Below are positions 24,604 through 33,930 of a stretch of DNA of 64,000 nt, piece after piece. The notes beneath the pieces are model-generated. The model was given only the letters and a program-made list of their open reading frames with translations, had not been told where the DNA came from and did no database searches. The first letter of the stretch is position 1, and the number at the start of each line of letters is the position of its first letter. The stretch lies in contig NZ_JAUCCV010000002.1 of assembly GCF_034675905.1 (NCBI RefSeq), forward strand, positions 558,001 to 622,000, in the 5' to 3' direction. The DNA is from Castellaniella sp034675905 (lineage in GTDB: Bacteria; Pseudomonadota; Gammaproteobacteria; Burkholderiales; Burkholderiaceae_B). The position numbers and the translations under genes are program-made.

Positions 24604-27567
24604 CTACACGCATTCCAACATCGCCTGCAGACGGTCGCTGATAGCGGTCAAACGGGCCTGCAGCGCCTCATTCCAGCCTTCCCGCTGCACGGCCTCTTCC
24701 AATACCGCCAAGTGTGCCGCCATCTCCGCCAGGCCCACAACCTTCAGGCCGCCGCGCATGCGATGCAGCCGCTGCTGGACCGTCCTGCCGTCTTTCTGCC
24801 CGATCGCCCGGCTCAGGGCTGCGAGATCCCTTGCCATCGTGCTGCGAAACACATCCCGATACCGGGCGGGAACGGCCCAGCGCTCGTCAGCCGGCGCCCC
24901 ACCGGCGCCTTCCAGCGTCTCTGCCGATTCAGGAACGCCATCCGCGCCACGGTTCTTTGCGCCCCACTGGCGCAACAATCGGCCCAGAGACACCAGATCG
25001 ATCGGTTTGACCAGCCAGGCGTCCATACCGCTTTCCGTACACCGCTGACCTTCCTCGCGCAGGGCATTGGCGGTAATGCCGATGATGGGGCACGCAGCCC
25101 CCTGCGCCCGCAAGCGCCGGGTCAGCTCATAGCCGTCCATCCTGGGCATATTGACGTCGGTCAGCACCACATCATGAGGCTGGATGCGCCACTGCACCAA
25201 GGCTTCTTCACCATCGCCAGCCAGACTGACCTGACAGCCCAGCTGTTCCAGCTGGGCTGTCAACGTGGCCTGATTGATGGGATTGTCCTCTGCCACCAGC
25301 ACGCGCAAGGACAGCTTGGGGATCACCGCGGGCTGGGCCGCAGCAGTGCGCTGATGCACCAATGCATCCAGACCCCATGCAATGCTGTCCACACTGCCGC
25401 CATCGATTTCAGGATGCGTGGACGGCGGCTGAGCAGGAGACAGGCAGAGGTAGCGCCCATCCCAGCCGGCGGGCTGTGCCCGAGCAGGCATCATGACGTC
25501 CACCAGCCAGCGCCCACCCGAGGCGGATGACAAGGGCACAGGGGCCGCCTGGGCATCCGCACCCCAATGACATAGCCAGCGGCACACATGCGCGGACAAC
25601 TCACCATGGGGCGCACGGACCCATAACGCCAAACCCTGCAGAGCTGGCGACGGTTCATCCCCCTGTTGCTCTGCCGCAGCGGCAGGCAGCAAGAACACAT
25701 CGAGAGAAAAGCTGCTGCCCAGGCCCGGCGCGCTGCTGACCTTGATCTCGCTGCCCAGCATCTGCGCCAGACTGCTGCAGATCGACAGCCCCAGCCCGGT
25801 GCCACGCACCGCTCCTAAAACAGAAGCCTGACCGAGATGGCTGCGGTAAAACGGCGTGAACAAGCCCGCTTGATGTTCCTCGGCGATACCGGCGCCGGTA
25901 TCCGCCACCTGCAGGCGCATCTCCCAGGGCTTGCTGTCATTTGCCTCGCGAAGGACCGCCAGGCGGACGATGATATGCCCCGTCGCGGTGAATTTGATGG
26001 CATTGCTGATCAGGTTGGCGACAATCTGACGCAGGTGCGCAACATCTCCCTGGCACCACTCAGGCGTTCGGATATCAATACTGCAAAACAGCAGCAAGTC
26101 CTTCTGCTGCGCCAAGGCGGCATAGGCGGCCACGCAGCGCTGCACCAGGTCACGAGGGTTAAAGAGCACCGTTGCCAGAGGCATCTGGCCCGCTTCGATC
26201 TTGCTGACGTCCAGCACATCGCTGATCTGCTGCAACAGCAGCTCAGCAGCGCTCTGAAGACGCACCAGGTACTGCTGCTGAGTGTCGTCCAGACGGGTCA
26301 GCGCCAACAGTTCCAGCGTTCCCAGCACGCCATACAAGGGTGTGCGGATTTCATGGCTCATCGTTGCCAGAAAGCTTGTCTTGGCCTGATTGGCCTGCTC
26401 CGCAGCGGATCGTGCTTGTGCCAAAGCCCGTTGTGCTTCGGCCTGGACGGTCACGTCGGTCACCGCGCACAGCACCACATCCTGCTGCCGATAGCGGGTG
26501 GGCGTAAAAGCGACATGAAGGCTGTGGCCGTTACTCAGATCCAGCTGCTCCAGAATGCCAGGCGCCTGGGCATCCAGCACTCGCCGCAGCATCACTTCCT
26601 GCCCCGGCAGATGTGGCGCCACCACCTTGCCCGGCTCCAGATTCAGCCACGAGCGCGCCTGAGCAGACGCAAACACCACCTTGCCCTCCCCTCGCGTCAG
26701 CAAGCATAGTGCGATCGGTGCAGTGTCCAGCAGGGTGCGGTTGAAAGCCTCGCTTTCCAATAAGGCGATCTGATCCTTGCGAGCAGGCTCGACGACATGA
26801 CGCCGGTGCCAGCCCACATAAGCCAGACCGGCCAGCAAACCCAGAACGGTCAAGATCAGGCTGATCAGGGGAAGCCAGAAATTGGCTTTGAAAAAACTGC
26901 CGTAAGGAATCAGATAATAGGCAATCCAGCCATCCGTCGGGCTCTGCAAACGTAAGACCAGCCCATCGGGCATCAGGGAAAAACCGTCTGCGCTCACTGA
27001 AGGGACAGCCCCCGACCCCAGCAACACCCCCTGTCGTTCACGCATCAACCAGAAGCGATGCGCCAGCATGGAGGAGGCCGTGCCGGCGGCATGAAAACGT
27101 TGCGTATCCAGCAGCGTAGTCAGATACGTCTGGCGGGCTTTATCCGAGGCAACCGGCCAAGGGTCTACAGACAGATCGGCAGGCGCCAGGGCCAGCATAC
27201 GATCCGCCTGCCCCGGGAGCGCCAGCCAGCGAACCTCGGTATCGGATGCATGCCCCACGCCCTTGATCCGCATCGGCGCATCGGCAGGCTCGTGCACGGC
27301 TCGAGGTATGCTGATATGCACCCGGCCTTCCGCATCGATCAGCGCCAACCGAGGCGATGGGAAGGGAGAAAAGGCCCAGAACGCAGCATAATCTTCAGCC
27401 AGATAGCGGCCCAAGGCATCAGCGGCCTGCCGCTGCGCTACGTCCAGGCCCCGGGCGCTCTTTCCCAGGGAAAAGTCTTCGCTATGTCTCTCCGGCACGG
27501 TAGTGAATCGCTGGCTTCGTACCTGCAGTTGCAACAGAAACTGCTCTTGTTCCTGAACATAGCCCAT
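24604..27567 (-). CDS. Hybrid sensor histidine kinase (HisKA-HATPase-REC-Hpt), main reading frame after a frame break
   Basis: This is the 987-residue downstream frame of a BvgS/RocS-like sensor kinase. It contains a periplasmic sensor part (about 1-230), a membrane helix (about 232-253, LISLILTVLGLLAGLAYVG), a PAS-like linker, and a HisKA domain with SHEIRTP (His405). The HATPase motifs are SNAIKF (N521 region), DTGAG (about 556) and GTGLGLS. Next come a receiver with Asp804 (LTDVNMPRMDG) and Lys854, and an Hpt domain with His935 (LHRMRGGLK). The first membrane helix is missing from this frame and lies in another frame at 27595-27736. The apparent ATG 27567 is therefore not the native start. 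It stands downstream of the REC-EAL gene, which is probably functionally paired. Confidence 0.85.
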   Translation of the reverse strand: MGYVQEQEQFLLQLQVRSQRFTTVPERHSEDFSLGKSARGLDVAQRQAADALGRYLAEDYAAFWAFSPFPSPRLALIDAEGRVHISIPRAVHEPADAPMRIKGVGHASDTEVRWLALPGQADRMLALAPADLSVDPWPVASDKARQTYLTTLLDTQRFHAAGTASSMLAHRFWLMRERQGVLLGSGAVPSVSADGFSLMPDGLVLRLQSPTDGWIAYYLIPYGSFFKANFWLPLISLILTVLGLLAGLAYVGWHRRHVVEPARKDQIALLESEAFNRTLLDTAPIALCLLTRGEGKVVFASAQARSWLNLEPGKVVAPHLPGQEVMLRRVLDAQAPGILEQLDLSNGHSLHVAFTPTRYRQQDVVLCAVTDVTVQAEAQRALAQARSAAEQANQAKTSFLATMSHEIRTPLYGVLGTLELLALTRLDDTQQQYLVRLQSAAELLLQQISDVLDVSKIEAGQMPLATVLFNPRDLVQRCVAAYAALAQQKDLLLFCSIDIRTPEWCQGDVAHLRQIVANLISNAIKFTATGHIIVRLAVLREANDSKPWEMRLQVADTGAGIAEEHQAGLFTPFYRSHLGQASVLGAVRGTGLGLSICSSLAQMLGSEIKVSSAPGLGSSFSLDVFLLPAAAAEQQGDEPSPALQGLALWVRAPHGELSAHVCRWLCHWGADAQAAPVPLSSASGGRWLVDVMMPARAQPAGWDGRYLCLSPAQPPSTHPEIDGGSVDSIAWGLDALVHQRTAAAQPAVIPKLSLRVLVAEDNPINQATLTAQLEQLGCQVSLAGDGEEALVQWRIQPHDVVLTDVNMPRMDGYELTRRLRAQGAACPIIGITANALREEGQRCTESGMDAWLVKPIDLVSLGRLLRQWGAKNRGADGVPESAETLEGAGGAPADERWAVPARYRDVFRSTMARDLAALSRAIGQKDGRTVQQRLHRMRGGLKVVGLAEMAAHLAVLEEAVQREGWNEALQARLTAISDRLQAMLECV

Positions 27568-27594
27568 GAGGCTGGAAAAATCCGCCGCCAGCCG

Positions 27595-27736
27595 CCCCCC
27601 GAGTCCGTTCGATCGAGCTATACGCCCCCATCAGCAGCAAGCCCGCCAGAAAGAATATCAAGGCCATACCAGCCAAAATAGCCAGATTCTGGCGATGCAC
27701 ATGCCGCGTCACCGTATCAAAAGGCTTATCAGGCAT
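27595..27736 (-). pseudogene. N-terminal fragment of the hybrid kinase, out of frame at a G6 tract
   Basis: This frame starts at ATG 27736 (MPDKPFDTVTRHVHRQ) or 27769 and encodes the missing first membrane helix (NLAILAGMALIFFLAGLLLMG), then AYSSIERTRG. At the run of six G (minus strand; C6 at 27595-27600) the natural continuation moves to the other frame (RLAADFSSLMGYVQEQEQF), which joins directly to the main frame. Removing one G would restore a single reading frame of about 1,040 residues. This is a real frame change, a sequencing error, or a phase-variable tract. Confidence 0.7.
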
Positions 27737-27758
27737 CCGGTGGTGTCCGGAAAAAAAC

Positions 27759-28958
27759 TTAAGAGACATCTCGAGTCAATTGTCTGGCAAAGCGGGCGGC
27801 ATCCACTGCAGCCGATATCAGGAATCCTTGGGCATAATCACAGCCAATCCGTCTCAGAAACACCTTGTCTTCCTCGGTCTCCACCCCTTCCGCCGTCACC
27901 GTCAGTCCCAACTCCTTGCCCAGCGCCACCGTCGACGACAGCGCGGCAGCGCGCGTGGCATCCTGCCACGCGCCGCTGACCAAGGCCCGATCGACCTTCA
28001 GCTCGGTAAACGGCGTGGAAATCAGATTGTAGAGGGAGCTGTAACCACGCCCGAAATCATCCTGAGCCAGCCCGAACCCCTTAAGCCGCAGACGACTGAC
28101 CCCCATCTGGTAGGCGCCGGGAACATCGATCGTTTCATCTTCCAAAAGCTCAAAACTGACTGCGCTCGGGGGAACACCGGCGGCCACCACCCGATCCAAC
28201 AGGAGATCGGGCAAACCGGGTTCAGCCAGCAGTGGCACCGGCAGATTCACGGCAATCGGCACGATATAGCCAAACCGGGCCCAGGCGTCATAGGCGCACA
28301 AGCCATCATCCAGCATACGCAGCAATAGCGTCTGCTCCAAGCCGTATTTTCGGACTGCCGACAGAAACGTGCCAGGGGAAATTTCCCGGCGATTCGCCTG
28401 CGGCCAGCGCGCCAGCACCTCCGCAGCGGCAATGCGGCCTGTTTCCAAGGACAGTTTGGGCTGAAACCAGCCCTGAATAGCGCCCGAGCACAAGGCCTCG
28501 TGCAAGGCCCCGGCATCCGGCACCAGATGCGGCGCGACGGGTAGCGCCTGAGGGGACGCCGCTTGAGCGCCGTTCAAGGACAGGCAGTAACGGCGCAAAT
28601 GACTGGCCTGCTCCGGCGAAAAGGGTTTAGAGAAATGACCGATCACGGCAAATCCGCGCTCTCTGGCCATTCGGTCGACGCTCTGGAGAATAGGACGGGA
28701 ATGAGAGCTGGCAATCGCCAGCACGGGATTCAGGCCGCTGCCAGAGAGCTGATCGATGAACTGGACGCCATCTGTATCAGGCATATCCAGATCCAGGATC
28801 ACGATCTGATGCGGCTGCCCCCGCAAAGCGCGGAACGCCGCCGGCACCGCGTAGGCGGAAGTGATCTGGTGAAACCCCGCGTCATTGAGCAGCGATTCCA
28901 TGTGAACGCAATCCACCGGATTGTCATCCAGAATCAGAACGCGGCAGTCGTCGGGCAT
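27759..28958 (-). CDS. Response regulator with EAL domain (c-di-GMP phosphodiesterase), RocR-like
   Basis: This 399-residue protein has an N-terminal receiver (acidic pair DDN near 11, phospho-acceptor Asp56 in ILDLDMPDTDG, and SKPF Lys) and a C-terminal EAL domain (about 150-395). EAL catalytic landmarks are retained: AAEVLARW, VNLP, FELLED, DDFGRGYSSL, ELKVDR, TAEGVETEED and YAQGF. It is therefore probably an active phosphodiesterase. The arrangement resembles RocR/SadR of Pseudomonas, which acts with a BvgS-type hybrid kinase. The kinase gene follows, with a short overlap or a 22-bp gap depending on its start. The start ATG 28958 has a weak GGAAG. Confidence 0.9.
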   Translation of the reverse strand: MPDDCRVLILDDNPVDCVHMESLLNDAGFHQITSAYAVPAAFRALRGQPHQIVILDLDMPDTDGVQFIDQLSGSGLNPVLAIASSHSRPILQSVDRMARERGFAVIGHFSKPFSPEQASHLRRYCLSLNGAQAASPQALPVAPHLVPDAGALHEALCSGAIQGWFQPKLSLETGRIAAAEVLARWPQANRREISPGTFLSAVRKYGLEQTLLLRMLDDGLCAYDAWARFGYIVPIAVNLPVPLLAEPGLPDLLLDRVVAAGVPPSAVSFELLEDETIDVPGAYQMGVSRLRLKGFGLAQDDFGRGYSSLYNLISTPFTELKVDRALVSGAWQDATRAAALSSTVALGKELGLTVTAEGVETEEDKVFLRRIGCDYAQGFLISAAVDAARFARQLTRDVS

Positions 28959-29160
28959 GCTTCCGTACCGCCAGCAGCGAGCAGCTGATCAGCGCAATAA
29001 CGAAAAGCTGCAGCAGACGATGGGAAATCTGCGGTGGATGTTGAATCTCCCGGAGCAGGGCGGCAGGATCTTTCGGCATCGTCACATCATAGAGATCCCA
29101 CTGCCCGCCATGGATAAGACTATTCTGAATAGCTGCGGCCCAGGCAATTTTGCGCGACAA
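28924..29160 (-). CDS. Possible small membrane protein upstream of the REC-EAL gene
   Basis: A 78-codon frame (or 51 codons from ATG 29079) ends inside the first codons of the REC-EAL gene. It contains one clear hydrophobic helix, LLQLFVIALISCSLLAV, followed by RKHARR, a positive-inside pattern. No Shine-Dalgarno sequence is convincing and I recognise no family. It could be a small membrane partner of the signalling module, a remnant of a longer sensor, or chance. Overlap with the next start would allow coupling. Confidence 0.25.
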   Translation of the reverse strand: MSRKIAWAAAIQNSLIHGGQWDLYDVTMPKDPAALLREIQHPPQISHRLLQLFVIALISCSLLAVRKHARRLPRSDSG

Positions 29161-29191
29161 TCATCTCCCGCCCTCGACGCGATCAATCCCC

Positions 29192-29803
29192 ATGTTCCTG
29201 CACACCCTGCTGCTCGTGATGACGATCCACGCCGTCGCCCTGATCTCACCAGGTCCGGATTTCGCCATCGTCACCCGCCTGTCCATCGTCTCAAGCCGGC
29301 GCGCGGGTCTATGGGCGGCAGCGGGTGTCGCCAGCGCCATCGGCGTCTATACCCTGATCAGCCTGCTGGGCCTGTCCCTGGTGTTGGCCACGTTGCCGGG
29401 CCTGTCGCGCATCCTGTCCATCGCCGGCGCGCTGTACCTGATGTGGTTGGGCATCCAATGCCTGCGATCCAAGGGCGTCATGCCCGAGGCCGGCGCATCC
29501 GCCCTGAGCGGGCGACGCGCCTACGTGACGGGATTTTTCACCAATCTGCTCAATCCCAAGGCCATGCTGTATTTCGGCTCGATCCTGTCCCAGGCGGTCA
29601 CGCCGGACCTGGGCAGCGCACATCTGGTCATCGTCTGGACCGTGCTGGTGGCCGAATCCCTGCTGTGGTTCGGCCTGGTCGCTACGCTGTTTTCAGCCCC
29701 GCGCATGCTGCAATGGCTGCGCACCCGCCTGCGCTGGTTCGACCGCGCCATCGGCGTGGTGTTGCTGGGCCTGGCGGCCAAGGTCGGCAGCTCGGGCATG
29801 TAG
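29192..29803 (+). CDS. LysE/RhtB-family amino-acid or metabolite exporter
   Basis: This 203-residue inner-membrane protein of the LysE superfamily is predicted to export amino acids or related metabolites. It has six hydrophobic segments. The N-terminal family signature AVALISPGPDFAIVTR is followed by LYLMWLGIQCLRS and the second-half motif GFFTNLLNPKAMLYF, typical of RhtB-type members. The start is ATG 29192, because extending to 29150 adds a hydrophilic leader not seen in the family. The gene stands alone between the signalling cluster and miaE. Substrate specificity cannot be told from sequence. Confidence 0.9.
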   Translation: MFLHTLLLVMTIHAVALISPGPDFAIVTRLSIVSSRRAGLWAAAGVASAIGVYTLISLLGLSLVLATLPGLSRILSIAGALYLMWLGIQCLRSKGVMPEAGASALSGRRAYVTGFFTNLLNPKAMLYFGSILSQAVTPDLGSAHLVIVWTVLVAESLLWFGLVATLFSAPRMLQWLRTRLRWFDRAIGVVLLGLAAKVGSSGM

Positions 29804-29843
29804 TCGCCCAGGCGGGCGGCGGCCTGCCGCCGATCAAAAGCGA

Positions 29844-30464
29844 TCAGGCCTGCGGCGCGTCTGCCGGGCAGCCGCTATGGAATCGGAATTCCGCATCTGG
29901 CGATTCGATCAGGCCCTGTTCGATCAGACGGATGCGGGCAATGGCGCGATCCACGTCACGGATTTCGCCAAAGCGCTGTGCAAAGCGCAGATAGTGTTGA
30001 TAATGGCGGCTTTCTGACTGCAGCAGCCCGGCATAGAACGTCGCCAGCTCCTCGTCCAGGTGCGGCGCCAGCGCGGCAAAGCGCTCACAGGAACGCGCTT
30101 CGATAAACGCCCCGACAATCAGCGTATCGACCAGTTTCGCCGGTTCATGCGTGCGCACTGCCGCCCGTAGTCCGGAGGCATAGCGGCTGGCGGTCAAAGG
30201 CCTTAAGGCAATGCCGCGCCGCTTCAGGATGCGCAGCACCTGCTCGTGGTGCACCAGCTCTTCCCGCGCCAATTTGGACAAGGCCATCGACAACTCGATA
30301 TCCTGCCCATAGCGCGCAATCAGACTCATGGCCGTGGCGGCTGCTTTCAGTTCGCAATTGCGATGATCCAGCAGCAGGATGTCCTGCTGCGCCAACGCGG
30401 CCCGCACCCAGGCGTCTGGCGTTGGACAAGGCAGGAAGTCGATCAGCTCAGCGGGAAGACTCAT
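29844..30464 (-). CDS. miaE: tRNA 2-methylthio-N6-isopentenyladenosine(37) hydroxylase
   Basis: This 206-residue diiron monooxygenase hydroxylates the isopentenyl group of ms2i6A37 in tRNAs that read codons starting with U. The ferritin-like four-helix bundle carries the iron ligands in ELKAAATAM, REELVHHEQVL, FIEARSCERFA and QSESRHYQHYL, the ExxH pairs typical of MiaE. The length matches the family. MiaE needs MiaA and MiaB products as substrate, encoded elsewhere. The next gene on this strand upstream is ychF, 52 bp away, but there is no obvious functional link. Confidence 0.93.
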   Translation of the reverse strand: MSLPAELIDFLPCPTPDAWVRAALAQQDILLLDHRNCELKAAATAMSLIARYGQDIELSMALSKLAREELVHHEQVLRILKRRGIALRPLTASRYASGLRAAVRTHEPAKLVDTLIVGAFIEARSCERFAALAPHLDEELATFYAGLLQSESRHYQHYLRFAQRFGEIRDVDRAIARIRLIEQGLIESPDAEFRFHSGCPADAPQA

Positions 30465-30516
30465 GCCGCGCTGACCGCCAACCGGAAGACTGAGCGCCGG
30501 TGCATGTTTCCCAAGG

Positions 30517-31608
<1,092 letters not shown>

Positions 31609-31668
31609 GGGGATCCTGAGAAAAAAGAAGGATGGAAATCAAGGCGCTATTGTACCCGCAGGGCCTGA

Positions 31669-32463
31669 TCAGCTCGCCGCCAGCTGCGGCGCAAAAGTCA
31701 GGATCAAGCCGATCAGCAGCAGCGGCCCGCCATTGAAAATGGCATGCAGGGCCATGGATGCGCCGATCCCGCGTTTGACCCGCATCCAACCCAACACCAG
31801 ACCGGTCACCCACTGCGGCAGCACCAGCAGCGGCAGCAGCACCAGGTTCATGGAGGTCATGCGAAAGTTATACAGATGCACGGCGGCAAACGCCAGCGCA
31901 GCCGCATGAAACAACAAGGGATAGGCCCAGCGCATCCGGCGGCGCCAGCGCCAGGATGCCGCCCATCCGGCACGCCAGCGATGGGTGGCGGGATACCACA
32001 GCGGCGCCAAGACCAGCAGCAGGGCCACCGCCGCCATCAGGATGGAGGTGGCGCCCGCCCCCTGCACCAGAATCGCGACCATCAAAGGCACGAACCACCA
32101 CAACATGGCGGGCCGGCGCAGGGCATAGCGAAAGGTCAATTCCTCGACGATGGGCGCCCAGATCAGCGCGGTCAGCCAGGGGAGATTATGGATGTCCAGG
32201 CGGTGCTGGGCGCCACTGGCGTCCGCCGCCGACAAGGCCAGAGGGGCGAAGACAAAGATATTCACCGTCCACAGCAGCACGGCCCAATGCAGCAAGCGCC
32301 ACCAGGGCGCATGCAGGGAAAAATCCACCCACACCCCCCGGCCAGGACCATGAGGACGCAAACGCGGCCCAGGTCGGGGCCGCACGATGAATTTCAGGAA
32401 ATCGACGATTTCCTCGCCCATGGTGGGCAGGCCGGACGGACGGGAAAAACCTGGCAGACTCAT
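31669..32463 (-). CDS. CPBP-family intramembrane metalloprotease
   Basis: This 264-residue membrane protein carries the three CPBP (CAAX protease/bacteriocin-processing) motifs: EELTFRY (EExxxR), FAAVHLY (FxxxH) and HAIFN (HxxxN). About seven hydrophobic segments are evident. Members of this family (Rce1-like) are intramembrane glutamate proteases. In bacteria the roles are diverse and mostly unknown. The N-terminal 60 residues are hydrophilic and rich in proline and arginine. It lies between pth and ychF on the same strand, which splits the usual pth-ychF pair. The substrate is unknown. Confidence 0.88.
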   Translation of the reverse strand: MSLPGFSRPSGLPTMGEEIVDFLKFIVRPRPGPRLRPHGPGRGVWVDFSLHAPWWRLLHWAVLLWTVNIFVFAPLALSAADASGAQHRLDIHNLPWLTALIWAPIVEELTFRYALRRPAMLWWFVPLMVAILVQGAGATSILMAAVALLLVLAPLWYPATHRWRAGWAASWRWRRRMRWAYPLLFHAAALAFAAVHLYNFRMTSMNLVLLPLLVLPQWVTGLVLGWMRVKRGIGASMALHAIFNGGPLLLIGLILTFAPQLAAS

Positions 32464-32512
32464 GCGCTCACCCCCTTATGCACAATGGGCATCCGGTCGG
32501 CATGCCGGCCTG

Positions 32513-33109
32513 TCAATCGTGGTTCCCCTGATGCAGGCGTTCCGTCACCCGATCAAACGCCCCATCCAGCAAGGCCGGCAGTTCGACCCGGCAACGGCGG
32601 ATGACTTCGTCGATCCCCGGCATATCATCCTGGCGCGGCGGATGCAGTACAAAATTGACCACCGACTGCGCCAGCCCCAGGCTGCGCGGATGGCCGATCC
32701 CGATGCGCAGACGCCAGAAGTTCTGGGTGCCCAGCGCCGCCTGGATATCCCGCAGGCCATTGTGTCCCGCATGACCGCCGCCGAACTTCAATTTGACAGC
32801 GCCCGGCAACAGATCCAGTTCGTCGTGCAGCACCAGGATTTCCTCTGGCTGCAGCTTGTAGAAACGCGCCAGGGCGCCGACGGCCTGTCCGGACTTGTTC
32901 ATGAAGGTGATGGGTTTGGCCAGCACCACCGGCTGTCCGGCATGGCGGGCACGGGCGACCCAGGCAAAAAAAGATTTTTCCAGCGTAAAACCTGCGTGCA
33001 GATCATCCGCAAAATGATCAGCCAGCCAAAACCCCGCATTGTGACGGGTGGCTTCGTATTCGGGGCCAGGATTTCCCAGGCCCACAATGAGGCGGATGGG
33101 CGCGGTCAT
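32513..33109 (-). CDS. pth: Peptidyl-tRNA hydrolase
   Basis: This 198-residue cytoplasmic enzyme releases tRNA from prematurely dropped peptidyl-tRNAs. The N-terminal motif IRLIVGLGNPGPEYEATRHNAGFW includes the catalytic His region (shown here in part), followed by KPITFMNKSGQAV with the substrate-binding Asn and LVLHDELDLLPGAVKLKFGGGHAGHNGLRDI with the conserved Asp and Asn. Together these features are diagnostic of Pth. It follows rplY after a strong terminator hairpin at 33158-33193. The prs-rplY-pth order is a common one in proteobacteria. Confidence 0.97.
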   Translation of the reverse strand: MTAPIRLIVGLGNPGPEYEATRHNAGFWLADHFADDLHAGFTLEKSFFAWVARARHAGQPVVLAKPITFMNKSGQAVGALARFYKLQPEEILVLHDELDLLPGAVKLKFGGGHAGHNGLRDIQAALGTQNFWRLRIGIGHPRSLGLAQSVVNFVLHPPRQDDMPGIDEVIRRCRVELPALLDGAFDRVTERLHQGNHD

Positions 33110-33157
33110 CGTGATGATTCAACACAGCAAGACATGAAAAGGCCCTCATGATACGTC

Positions 33158-33193
33158 AAAACCCCCGCCCATCTGACGAAGGGCGGGGGTTTT
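33158..33193 (-). terminator. Intrinsic terminator between rplY and pth
   Basis: AAAACCCCCGCCC (33158-33170) pairs perfectly with GGGCGGGGGTTTT (33181-33193), a 13-bp stem with a 10-base loop that ends in TTTT on either strand. It lies 25 bp past the rplY stop codon. Confidence 0.85.
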
Positions 33194-33218
33194 GAGAGCC
33201 TATTGCGGCGTTGCCGGA

Positions 33219-33836
33219 TTATTCGGCGGCAGGCGCTTCAGCAGCAGGCGCGGCGTCGTCATCGGCAGCCGAACCCTTAGGCGCAGCAGCCTGAGCCAGC
33301 AGCGGGTTGGTGTCTTCGCCGTGGGGCACGTATTTCACGCCGATCGGCAGCGTGATGTCGGCCAGGTGCAGACGGGAACCGCCGATCATGTTGCTCAGAT
33401 CGACTTCGATGAACTGCGGCAAGTTGGCCGGCAGGCAGGTGATGTCCAGTTCCGCCGGGCCGTGCGTGACAACCTGACCCGCCAGCTTGACGGCCGGGCT
33501 TTGGTCGGCATTCAGATAGTGCACCGGAATCTTGGTGTTCACAGCTTGGGACGCGTCCACGCGCTGGAAGTCCACGTGCAGCACCAGAGGCCGGTAAGAG
33601 TGCCATTGCACGGCACGCACCAGCACGGGTTCGATCTTGCCGTCCAGCTCCATATCCAGGATGGAAGCGTGGAACTCTTCTTTGTTCAGTGCGTGATAGA
33701 TCTCGTTGTGGTCGAGTTCGATATTGGCCGGGTTGGACTTGCCACCGTAAACGATGGCGGGCACCCGACCGGCGCGGCGCAGGCGGCGGCTCGCACTCGA
33801 ACCCTGGACGCTACGCGAAGTGGCGGTAAATTTCAT
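33219..33836 (-). CDS. rplY: Large-subunit ribosomal protein bL25, CTC-type
   Basis: This 205-residue protein is the long (CTC/general stress) form of ribosomal protein L25, which binds 5S rRNA. The N-terminal L25 domain (KFTATSRSVQGSSASRRLRRAGRVPAIVYGG, partly shown) is followed by the beta-rich TL5 domain (about 95-190). The C-terminus is low-complexity and acidic/alanine-rich (DDDAAPAAEAPAAE). ATG 33836 with GGAG at six bases is chosen over a TTG four codons earlier. It sits directly downstream of prs. Confidence 0.96.
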   Translation of the reverse strand: MKFTATSRSVQGSSASRRLRRAGRVPAIVYGGKSNPANIELDHNEIYHALNKEEFHASILDMELDGKIEPVLVRAVQWHSYRPLVLHVDFQRVDASQAVNTKIPVHYLNADQSPAVKLAGQVVTHGPAELDITCLPANLPQFIEVDLSNMIGGSRLHLADITLPIGVKYVPHGEDTNPLLAQAAAPKGSAADDDAAPAAEAPAAE

Positions 33837-33930
33837 GGAAAACTCCAAAATACGAGGCCCTGAAGGCCCCAGTCAGTAGCAGCCTGAGCTGCAGATCACC
33901 CCCCGCCGCGACCAGCGGGGGATCAAAAAA

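Noticed and set aside
33894..33924. GATC-ending GC palindrome after prs as a terminator
   Set aside because: The stem is strong, but no T-run follows on the minus strand. prs and rplY are usually co-transcribed, so it is not called a terminator.
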